The translations under genes and the position numbers were made by a program. Source: Erythrobacter sp. 3-20A1M (GTDB taxonomy: Bacteria; Pseudomonadota; Alphaproteobacteria; Sphingomonadales; Sphingomonadaceae). Taken from it: a stretch of DNA of 64,000 nt. Numbering within the stretch: position 1 is the stretch's first letter; every line of letters begins with the position of its first letter. Under the pieces are notes generated by a model, which made no database searches, was not told the origin of the DNA, and was given only the letters and a program-made list of their open reading frames with translations. Where the stretch lies: NCBI RefSeq assembly GCF_018636735.1, contig NZ_CP045200.1:2696001-2760000 (forward strand). Direction: 5' to 3'. Of the stretch, positions 55,351 through 62,566 are shown piece by piece.

Positions 55351-56144
55351 TCAACCGTACCGATCCCGGTGCCGGTCGAGCACCGGTTTGACCCGCGCCA
55401 AGGCCGCCCCGATCTTCTCGGGGAAGACTTCCGGGCCCAATGCCATCGTGCTGTTGTGCGCGGTGGCGATGCGGCGCGCCTCGTGCCATTCGACGCCAAG
55501 GTCGATCGCCCATTCGCGAAAGGCGGCTGCCGCACCCGGCTGTTTCTTCAGCGCGGAAGCGAGTGTGGGATGGAAATCCAGCCGTTGGTTCATGGGCATG
55601 AGCGACAGGGGCCACGGCAGGTCGAGCCGCGAAAGAGTGTCGTCGACATAGATCGTGCCGCTTGCGGGATGATAGGCGAGCACGGACCCAAAATGGGTGT
55701 CTTCCTTCTCGCACACCAGGTCGACGCCGCGGGGGGTGGAAAATTCGATTGCCCCTCGGTGACCTCGTCTGGCAGGCCGTCCTCGCACAGTTCCGACTCC
55801 CAAGGGAGGATATGGAACTTCTCGATATGCCGCCGCGTGCCGTAGAGCGCTGCGTTGGGGAAGGCCCGGTGCATCCATTCGATATGTAGCGTGTGGAAAG
55901 GATGCAGATTGATGATCGCCGCCACTTTAGAGCCGCCATCGGTCAGCTGATCGACCTGGGGGCGCACAGCATCGGGCAGCGTGTAGCTATCGAGAAATAC
56001 GAACTTTCCGGATGGAAGTTCAACGAGCGCGCAGTGTGTTCCAACGTTCAGGACGCCGCCGACACGAAAGGTGCCTCGCAGGTGATGGAAGCCGTCGCCG
56101 AAATCGGCGAATCGTTCGGATGGGTTCGGGTTGGCGTCGGTCAT
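55351..56144 (-). pseudogene. Metallo-beta-lactamase-like hydrolase, interrupted by a frameshift
   Basis: Two overlapping minus-strand frames form one protein of about 264 residues. The first begins MTDANPNPSERFADFG (ATG at 56144) and runs through VLNVGTHCALVELPSGKFVFLDSY and NLHPFHTLHIEW to DEVTEGQ. The second resumes with AIEFSTPRGVDLVCEKEDTH and continues to the stop at 55351 (HEARRIATAHNSTM near the end). Restoring one G to the G4 run at 55752-55755 joins them exactly. The fold looks like a divergent metallo-beta-lactamase; the His-rich HPFHTLH segment stands where HxHxDH is usual but the Asp is missing, so activity is uncertain. The gene may be truly broken or the base call wrong. Confidence 0.75.
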
Positions 56145-56262
56145 ATACCGAACAGCGAGAAACCGCGCCAAGGGTTCCGGATCAATCGCACCCCTGCCGT
56201 TGATCGCCTGCGGGATCGCGTGCGCACTTTCCTGGCCGCTGGCGCGCAGTCGCGCCCGGTCG

Positions 56263-57483
56263 TCAGGCGGCCTGGGCCAGATCGAGTTCGAGACGGTCCC
56301 AGATCTCGACCAGCGCGTCAGTCAGCTCGCGCATCATTTCCTCGGTATGGGAGGGGCCGGGGGTGAAGCGCAGACGCTCCGTCCCGCGCGGCACGGTCGG
56401 GAAATTGATCGGCTGCACGTAGATGCCGTATTCGGCGAGCAGGATGTCGCTGATCTTCTTGGCGCGGACCGGATCGCCGACCATCACGGGGACGATATGC
56501 GTCGTGCTCGGCATGACCGGCACGCCCGCGTCGGCCATCATCGCCTTTAGCTTCGCCGCGGCCGCCTGCTGCGCGTCGCGCTCCTCGCTCGAACCCTTGA
56601 GATGGCGGACGGAGGCAAGCACGCCGGCGACCAGCGCGGGGCTGAGCGAGGTGGTGAAAATGAAGCCGGGCGCGTAGCTGCGAATGCAGTCGATGATGCG
56701 CGTATCGGCCGCGATATAGCCGCCCATCACGCCGAACGCCTTGCCCAGCGTGCCTTCGATGATGTCGATGCGGTGCGCCGCCTCGTCGCGTTCGGAGATG
56801 CCGCCGCCGCGCGGGCCGTACATGCCGACCGCGTGGACCTCGTCGATATAGGTCAGCGCGTTGTACTTCTCCGCCAGGTCGCAGATCGCGTGGATCGGGG
56901 CGACGTCGCCATCCATCGAATAGACGCTCTCGAACGCGATCAGCTTGGGCGTCTCGGGAGCTTCGGCGGCGAGCAGCTGTTCCAGATGGGCCACGTCGTT
57001 GTGGCGGAAGACGCGCTTCTCGCAGCCCGAATTGCGGATGCCGGCGATCATGCTGGCGTGGTTCAGCTCGTCGGAGAAGATCACGCAGCCGGGCAGCAGC
57101 TTGGCGATGGTGGACAGCGTCGCGTCGTTGGAGACGTAGCCGCTGGTAAACAGCAGCGCGCCTTCCTTGCCATGCAGGTCGGCCAGCTCGGCCTCCAGCT
57201 CGACGTGGAAATGGGTGTTGCCGCCGATATTGCGGGTGCCGCCCGAACCGGCACCGACATCGTGCAGCGCCGCTTCCATCGCGCCGATGACCTTGGGGTG
57301 CTGGCCCATCGCGAGGTAATCGTTGGAGCACCACACCGTGATCGGCTTCGGTCCGTTATGCCCGGCGAAACATCGCGCATTGGGGAAGGCCCCCTTGTTG
57401 CGCAGGATGTCGATGAAGACGCGGTAGCGGCCTTCGGCGTGCAGGCGATCGATCGCCTGATCGAAGATCTGTGTGTAGTTCAT
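56263..57483 (-). CDS. hemA: 5-aminolevulinate synthase
   Basis: A 406-residue PLP enzyme of the alpha-oxoamine synthase family: [60 protein letters not shown] and the PLP lysine in [16 protein letters not shown]. It makes 5-aminolevulinate from glycine and succinyl-CoA, the first step of haem synthesis in alphaproteobacteria. The ATG at 57483 fits the usual [12 protein letters not shown] start. It follows murI on the same strand after 67 bases. Confidence 0.97.
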   Translation of the reverse strand: MNYTQIFDQAIDRLHAEGRYRVFIDILRNKGAFPNARCFAGHNGPKPITVWCSNDYLAMGQHPKVIGAMEAALHDVGAGSGGTRNIGGNTHFHVELEAELADLHGKEGALLFTSGYVSNDATLSTIAKLLPGCVIFSDELNHASMIAGIRNSGCEKRVFRHNDVAHLEQLLAAEAPETPKLIAFESVYSMDGDVAPIHAICDLAEKYNALTYIDEVHAVGMYGPRGGGISERDEAAHRIDIIEGTLGKAFGVMGGYIAADTRIIDCIRSYAPGFIFTTSLSPALVAGVLASVRHLKGSSEERDAQQAAAAKLKAMMADAGVPVMPSTTHIVPVMVGDPVRAKKISDILLAEYGIYVQPINFPTVPRGTERLRFTPGPSHTEEMMRELTDALVEIWDRLELDLAQAA

Positions 57484-57550
57484 GGCGCTGGCCGCGCGAT
57501 ACGCCCGTTTTCCGCCGATTTCCACCGCGATCTTTGCGAACGTTTCGCAG

Positions 57551-58354
57551 TTAGAAGGCGCGCAAATCTTCGATCCCGACTTGCCGCAGGGCGTCGGCGC
57601 GCTGTTCCAGCGTGTCGATCGGCCCGGTCGTGACGGCGAAGTCCGGCGCGCGGCGCGCGAACGCCTGCCCGCCGGTGAGCGAGACGATGCGGCGCGCGAT
57701 ACCCTCTGCCCCGTCGACCAGCGCGACTCTGGCGCCGAACGCTGCTGCCAGCTCCTCGCGCAACAGAGGGAAGTGCGTACAGGCGAGCACCACGGTATCG
57801 ATCCGGTCGCCGCCGGGCTGGGCGCGCAGGGCCGCCACCGCCTGGGCCACCGCTTCGTCGACCCCGGCGCGCCCGGCGAGTTTCGCCTCCGCCGCTTCGA
57901 CGAGGCCCGGCGCGGCCTGGCGCAGCAGGGTCTTGTCCGCCGCGAACGCCGCCTCCAGCCGATCGACATAGCCCTGCCGGATGGTCGCCGCGGTGCCGAG
58001 CAGGCCGATGATGCCGGTCTTCGTCATCGCCGCGGCGGGCTTGATCGCGGGTACGGTGCCGACGATCGGGATCTCCAGCACCTCGCGCACCATGCCGAGC
58101 GCGATGGTGCTGGCGGTGTTGCACGCGATGCAGGCGAGGCGCGGCTGATACCGTTCGCCCATCCGGCCCAGCAGCCCCGCGACCCGCGCCGCAATCTCCG
58201 CCTCGCTCTTCTCGCCATAGGGCAGCCCCGCGAAATCGGCCGCGTAGATCACCGGCGCATCGGGCAGCACGCGGCGCAGCGCGGCGAGCACGGTGAGCCC
58301 TCCGACGCCGGAATCGAACAGCAGGATGGGGGCCGAAGCCGAGCTTTCTTCCAA
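57551..58354 (-). CDS. murI: Glutamate racemase
   Basis: About 267 residues: [14 protein letters not shown] near the start, [12 protein letters not shown], the two catalytic cysteines in ACNTAST and ACTHFPLL, and [10 protein letters not shown]. It supplies D-glutamate for peptidoglycan. There is no ATG; candidates are a TTG at 58354 (chosen, family-like length) and a GTG at 58393 (280 residues). The codons upstream of the core lie in a palindromic repeat (58372-58433), so the native start may have been altered by the repeat. Confidence 0.9.
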   Translation of the reverse strand: MEESSASAPILLFDSGVGGLTVLAALRRVLPDAPVIYAADFAGLPYGEKSEAEIAARVAGLLGRMGERYQPRLACIACNTASTIALGMVREVLEIPIVGTVPAIKPAAAMTKTGIIGLLGTAATIRQGYVDRLEAAFAADKTLLRQAAPGLVEAAEAKLAGRAGVDEAVAQAVAALRAQPGGDRIDTVVLACTHFPLLREELAAAFGARVALVDGAEGIARRIVSLTGGQAFARRAPDFAVTTGPIDTLEQRADALRQVGIEDLRAF

Positions 58355-58371
58355 AACCGAGCGTCCCGAGC

Positions 58372-58433
58372 TTGTCGAAGGAGCGTCCTTCACTTTAGGT
58401 GCTGCGCTAGAAGAAAGTGCAGGGCTTCGACAA
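58372..58433. repeat. REP-like palindromic element between murI and plsY
   Basis: TTGTCGAAG (58372-58380) and CTTCGACAA (58425-58433) are perfect 9-bp inverted arms; an inner pair CACTTT (58391-58396) and AAAGTG (58414-58419) nests within them. Sequences of the form CTTCGACAAGCTCGGGACG are a common dispersed repeat in sphingomonad genomes, as I recall. Only one copy is in this window. Confidence 0.65.
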
Positions 58434-58477
58434 CCGCCTTCGCGGTCGCAGGCAAGCTCGGGCCGAACGGAGGTTTT

Positions 58478-59089
58478 GTGGAAAGCTTGCTCGCCGCGCT
58501 GCTCGGATACCTGCTGGGCTCGATCCCGTTCGGCCTGCTGCTGACCCGCATGGCGGGGCTGGGCGATGTGCGCCAGCAGGGCAGCGGCAATATCGGCGCG
58601 ACCAACGTGCTGCGTACCGGCAGCAAGTGGCTGGCCGCGGCGACGCTGGTGCTGGACCTGCTGAAGGGGTTGGCCGCGGTGCTGCTGGCGCGTCATTTCT
58701 TCCCCTATCCGGCCGCGGTGCAGAGCATCTGGTGGGGGGCGGCACCGGCCGCCGCGCTGGGTGCGGTGCTGGGGCACTGCTTTCCCGTCTGGCTCGGCTT
58801 CAAGGGGGGGAAGGGCGTCGCGACCAATGCGGGCGTCGCCTTCGGCCTCGCCCTGCCGCTGGGCCTCACCTACGCCTTCGTGTGGATCGGGATGCTGGCG
58901 CTGACGCGGATCAGCTCGCTCGCCGGGATGAGCGCGGTGGTGTGCGCGGCGATCGCGGCGGCGCTGTTCGGCTATCCGGTCTATGTCCCCGTGCTGGTCG
59001 CCATCGCCGTTATCGTCCTGTGGCTCCACCGCGCCAATATCGGGCGGCTGCTGCGGGGCGAGGAACCCCGGGTCGGCAAAAGCAAGTGA
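58478..59089 (+). CDS. plsY: Glycerol-3-phosphate acyltransferase PlsY
   Basis: A 203-residue, five-helix membrane enzyme with the PlsY motifs GSIPFGLLLTR, GSGNIGATNVLR, GHCFPVWLGFKGGKGVAT and the end WLHRANIGRLLRGEEP. It transfers acyl from acyl-phosphate to glycerol 3-phosphate, starting phospholipid synthesis. The start is a GTG at 58478 preceded by GGAGG; the ORF upstream of it is a shadow of murI. Its stop overlaps the dprA start as GTGA. Confidence 0.94.
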   Translation: MESLLAALLGYLLGSIPFGLLLTRMAGLGDVRQQGSGNIGATNVLRTGSKWLAAATLVLDLLKGLAAVLLARHFFPYPAAVQSIWWGAAPAAALGAVLGHCFPVWLGFKGGKGVATNAGVAFGLALPLGLTYAFVWIGMLALTRISSLAGMSAVVCAAIAAALFGYPVYVPVLVAIAVIVLWLHRANIGRLLRGEEPRVGKSK

Positions 59090-60192
59090 GCGCGCCCGCG
59101 CTGTCGCAGGCGGAGGCCTTCGCGCGCATCCGCCTGCTGCGCAGCCCGCGGATCGGCCCGGTGAGCTTCGCCCAGCTGCTCGGGCGCTTCGGCAGCGCGG
59201 AGGCGGCGCTGGAGGCGCTGCCCGATCTGGCCGGGCGGGGGGGCAAATCCTATACGCTGGCGTCACGCGATCTGGTGGAGCGCGAGATCGAGGCGGTCCG
59301 GCGAGCGGGCGCGCGCTACCTCTTCCACGACCAGCCGGACTATCCCGCGCTGCTGCGAGAGGCGGACGGCGCGCCGCCGATCCTGACCTGGCGCGGCGAC
59401 CTGACGCTGGCGTCGCGGCCCTGCGTCGCGATGGTCGGGGCGCGCAATGCCAGCGCCGCCGCGGTCAAGCTGGCGCGCGAGTTCGCCGGGGCGCTGGCGG
59501 AGGAGGGCTTCACCGTCGTCTCGGGTCTCGCCCGCGGAATCGACGGCGCGGCGCACGAGGGCGCGTTGCCCGCTACCATCGGCGTGATCGCGAGCGGGAT
59601 CGACATCGCCTATCCGCCTCAGCACGAGGATCTGCACCGGCGCATCGCGGAAGAGGGTCTGTTGCTGGCCGAACAGCCGCCGGGTACGGAGCCGCGCGGC
59701 AGCCATTTTCCGACACGCAACCGCATCATCGCCGGGCTCGCGCTCGGGACGGTGGTGGTCGAGGCCGCACCCAAGTCCGGCTCGCTCATCACCGCGCGGC
59801 TGGCGGGCGAGGCGGGGCGCGAGGTGATGGCGATTCCCGGCAGCCCGCTCGACGCGCGCAGCCATGGTTGCAACCTGCTGATCCGCGAAGGGGCGGTGCT
59901 GGTGCAGGAGCCGGGCGACGTGGTCGAACTGCTGTCGGGTTTCGACGGCACGCCGCGCTCCTCCGTGCGCGAGACGGGGGAAAGCTACCTCGCCGCCGCG
60001 CCCGAAGAGCTGGCCGATGCCGAGCCGGCGGACGTCGCCAACCTGCTCTCGACCGCGCCCGTCGCCGTGGACGAACTCATCCGCCAGTCGGGGGAGGGTC
60101 CGGCCTCGGTCCAGCTCGCGCTGCTGGAGCTGGAGATCGCCGGACGGCTGGTGCGCCACGCCGGGGGCAGGGTGAGCCTTTCCGCGGCCTGA
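59086..60192 (+). CDS. dprA: DNA-processing protein DprA
   Basis: A 368-residue DprA/Smf protein: an N-terminal SAM-like domain (RIGPVSFAQLLGRFGSAEAA), the Rossmann core (VAMVGARNASAAAVKLAREF, VVSGLARGIDGAAHEGAL, GSHFPTRNRIIAGLA, KSGSLITARLAGEAGREV), and a C-terminal winged helix (TAPVAVDELIRQSGEGPASV). It loads RecA on incoming single-stranded DNA during transformation. The GTG at 59086 overlaps the plsY stop (GTGA), an arrangement of plsY-dprA common in alphaproteobacteria. Confidence 0.96.
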   Translation: MSAPALSQAEAFARIRLLRSPRIGPVSFAQLLGRFGSAEAALEALPDLAGRGGKSYTLASRDLVEREIEAVRRAGARYLFHDQPDYPALLREADGAPPILTWRGDLTLASRPCVAMVGARNASAAAVKLAREFAGALAEEGFTVVSGLARGIDGAAHEGALPATIGVIASGIDIAYPPQHEDLHRRIAEEGLLLAEQPPGTEPRGSHFPTRNRIIAGLALGTVVVEAAPKSGSLITARLAGEAGREVMAIPGSPLDARSHGCNLLIREGAVLVQEPGDVVELLSGFDGTPRSSVRETGESYLAAAPEELADAEPADVANLLSTAPVAVDELIRQSGEGPASVQLALLELEIAGRLVRHAGGRVSLSAA

Positions 60193-60251
60193 TCGCCGGA
60201 TTACGTACACGGTGGGAGCATCGCCGCGCTGGTAGGAGGGGGGAGAAAACC

Positions 60252-60776
60252 ATGTGGAATTCCATGAATTCTCATCGCAAGTGGGCGCTTGCCATCGTGC
60301 TGATCCTGTTCGGAGTCTCTGCTCTCCTCGCAATACAAGACAGGCCGCAGAATCCCTTCGAGGCCATCCCGGGCGCGCTTCTAAGCGCGTTGGCAATGCT
60401 GATTGTGAGCGTCGCGGCCGTGTGCACATTGTTCGTCCCGGCGGACACCGAGACCGGGAAGCTGCGGATACTCGACCGGTTCCTGCCTGCTATCGCGCTG
60501 ATCGCTTCGGTAGCGTTGCTGAGCTTCATAGACGGGCGCCACAGCCGATACGATGCGCTGGCCTTCGCGACCGATCATGCAGATGATCTTGCGGGACCGC
60601 CCCCACAAAGCGTGCCCTATTTCCAGGGAATTCCCGACGGCGGCAGTGCCATTATCGCTTCGCCGGGTCGCAACCCGATGACCTTTTCCGCAAAGACGCG
60701 CCTTCGCCTGACCAATGGTGACATGCATTCGTGCAGGAAGCTGGACGAGAAACTGTGGCTATGCGGTTTCGGTTAG
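60252..60776 (+). CDS. Unrecognised membrane protein
   Basis: I do not recognise this 174-residue protein. It shows three hydrophobic segments (WALAIVLILFGVSALLAI; ALLSALAMLIVSVAAVCTLF; FLPAIALIASVALLSFI) followed by a soluble tail of about 75 residues with two cysteines (HSCRKLDEKLWLCGFG) at the very end. The ATG at 60252 has GGGGGGAG upstream. It starts 59 bases after dprA and ends about 160 bases before the VWA gene. The final Cys pair could form a disulfide if the tail is periplasmic. Confidence 0.7.
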   Translation: MWNSMNSHRKWALAIVLILFGVSALLAIQDRPQNPFEAIPGALLSALAMLIVSVAAVCTLFVPADTETGKLRILDRFLPAIALIASVALLSFIDGRHSRYDALAFATDHADDLAGPPPQSVPYFQGIPDGGSAIIASPGRNPMTFSAKTRLRLTNGDMHSCRKLDEKLWLCGFG

Positions 60777-60935
60777 GTCCTTGCCGGTTAGTGCCATATC
60801 CGCGACCCGCCGTCTGAGGACGGCTGCAAGCGTTCGCTCAAGGATTTCGGGGCTGTTGAGCTGTTGACGCTCATCCCCGGTTCACCGTGGCCGCCCCAAC
60901 TTCGTGCAACCTGATCGAAGAATGGGGAGTTTTCG

Positions 60936-62471
60936 ATGCGCGGTCCGATAGCCTTTCTTTGCAGCGTCGCCTTGCTCGTGCCCGGTCCCGCCGGTGTCGG
61001 AGCCGCGGCTCTGGCGCAGGATGCTTCGCCCCGGGCCGGTGAGGGCGCGTATTGCCGCACGCCGGGGCCGCTGCCCGATCTAGAGCCCGAGAAACGTCCG
61101 GCGCAGGAAGCCAATGAAGAGGGCGAGAGCGGCGCGGCGGACTCGCTAATGGAGCGCGGACCGCCTCCACCTCCGCCTCCGCCACCACCACCGCCTCCTC
61201 CGCTTGCAGCACCTCCTCCGGTGTCGATGGCGGTCGACAGCGTGGTCGTCACCGGCAGCAGGGCGGACCGGCCGAGTGCGGCAGAGACTGCAGCACCGGT
61301 GCCCGATGAAAGCGCGGACAGCCGCGTCATGCCGCCCTATCCCCCGCGACCGCCGCAGCCGCGCCCGCAAAGCGGTCTGCTGACCGCGGGCGAGCATGAC
61401 GATCTCGTCAATCCCGAACTCTATGCCGCCTATCAGCGCCGCTCCGATCTCGGGCAGAAGGCGCGCGACCTGCCGCAGCTCGACACGGCGCGCCTGTTCA
61501 CCGTGGAACTGCGCGACGAACGCGGTCGCGCCATGCCATTCGAGACGGTCGAGCTGCGTTGCGCCGACGGCAATACGCTGAGCATGGAAACCGTGGCCGA
61601 TGGCAGCGTGGTGTTCTTCCCCGATCTCGACCGGCTGAGCGACCGCGTGTGGGTTCGCGCGGGAGGCGGCGACTGGCGCATGGCGAACCTTTCGCGCCAG
61701 CCGGGCGGGCAAGTGGTGAAGATCACCGCCACGCGCGATGCCCGGGCGGTAACGAAGCTCGACCTCGCGCTGGTGGTCGACGTCACCGGCTCGATGGGCG
61801 ACGAAATCCGCTACCTCCAGGCCGAACTGGAATCGATCATCGGTGCGCTGGAGAAGCGGCATCCCGAGCTCGATATCCGTGTCGGTTTCAGCTTCTACCG
61901 CGACCAGGGCGACGATTTCGTCACCCGGACCTACCCGCTCGACGGCGACGTCTCGAAGGCGCAGGCCCGGCTGGCGCAGCAATCGGCGAACGGTGGCGGC
62001 GATTACGAAGAGGCCATGCAGGATGCGCTGGTGCGCGCCGCCAATCTCGATTGGCGCGACGATGCGGTGAAGTCGCTGCTGCTGGTCGCAGATGCGCCGC
62101 CGCACGATGGCGATATCGGTACCGCCTGGCTCGCCGCCGAGCATCTGCGGGGCAAGCGGGTGCATATCGTGCCGGTCGGGGCATCAGGCGTCGGGCCGAT
62201 GGCCGAATACGTCATGCGCGCGATGGCCGCCGCCACCCAGTCGCGCTACACCTTCCTCACCGACGACAGCGGCATCGGTAACCCCCATGCCAAGCCGGCG
62301 ATCGACTGCTACCTCGTCACCCGGCTCGACCAGCTGCTGCGCCGCGTGATCGACAGCCAGATCTCGGGCCGCCGGATCGAGCCGGAGCAGGGCGAGGTCA
62401 TCCGCAGCGTCGGCCAGTACGATGCCGGTCGCTGCGTGCTGCCGCCCGATTTCGGGGAGCAGCAGGACTAG
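60936..62471 (+). CDS. Secreted VWA-domain protein with a 14-residue proline run
   Basis: A 511-residue protein: signal peptide (cleavage near ALAQDA), an acidic stretch, 14 consecutive prolines (residues 76-89), then SVVVTGSRADRPSA, a second Pro-rich stretch (PPYPPRPPQPRPQ), a small beta domain (about 180-268) and a von Willebrand factor A domain (about 274-460). The MIDAS site DxTxS is present in VVDVTGSMGDE (D282, T284, S286), so metal-dependent binding is likely. The VVVTGSR segment resembles the start of the plug region of TonB-dependent receptors. The ATG at 60936 has GGGGAG at good spacing. Function unknown; a periplasmic or surface adhesion or assembly role is possible. Confidence 0.85.
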   Translation: MRGPIAFLCSVALLVPGPAGVGAAALAQDASPRAGEGAYCRTPGPLPDLEPEKRPAQEANEEGESGAADSLMERGPPPPPPPPPPPPPPLAAPPPVSMAVDSVVVTGSRADRPSAAETAAPVPDESADSRVMPPYPPRPPQPRPQSGLLTAGEHDDLVNPELYAAYQRRSDLGQKARDLPQLDTARLFTVELRDERGRAMPFETVELRCADGNTLSMETVADGSVVFFPDLDRLSDRVWVRAGGGDWRMANLSRQPGGQVVKITATRDARAVTKLDLALVVDVTGSMGDEIRYLQAELESIIGALEKRHPELDIRVGFSFYRDQGDDFVTRTYPLDGDVSKAQARLAQQSANGGGDYEEAMQDALVRAANLDWRDDAVKSLLLVADAPPHDGDIGTAWLAAEHLRGKRVHIVPVGASGVGPMAEYVMRAMAAATQSRYTFLTDDSGIGNPHAKPAIDCYLVTRLDQLLRRVIDSQISGRRIEPEQGEVIRSVGQYDAGRCVLPPDFGEQQD

Positions 62472-62521
62472 ACACCGTTTCGCAAAGCCGCTTGACGGGC
62501 CGCGAACTCCGTCACCACATT

Positions 62522-62547
62522 CGCGCGTATACACACGTACACGCGTA
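62522..62547. promoter_or_regulatory. 26-bp alternating pyrimidine-purine tract upstream of topA
   Basis: Bases 62522-62547 alternate strictly pyrimidine-purine (CG, TA and CA steps), beginning CGCGCGTATACACAC. Such tracts can adopt left-handed Z-DNA under negative supercoiling. It ends 19 bases before the topA start codon, probably in the promoter or leader. Confidence 0.6.
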
Positions 62548-62566
62548 GGGACTGCGAAACACACAT

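Noticed and set aside
57482-58477. Long N-terminal extension of the plsY frame
   Set aside because: It lies antisense to murI; the GTG at 58478 with GGAGG gives the normal PlsY start.
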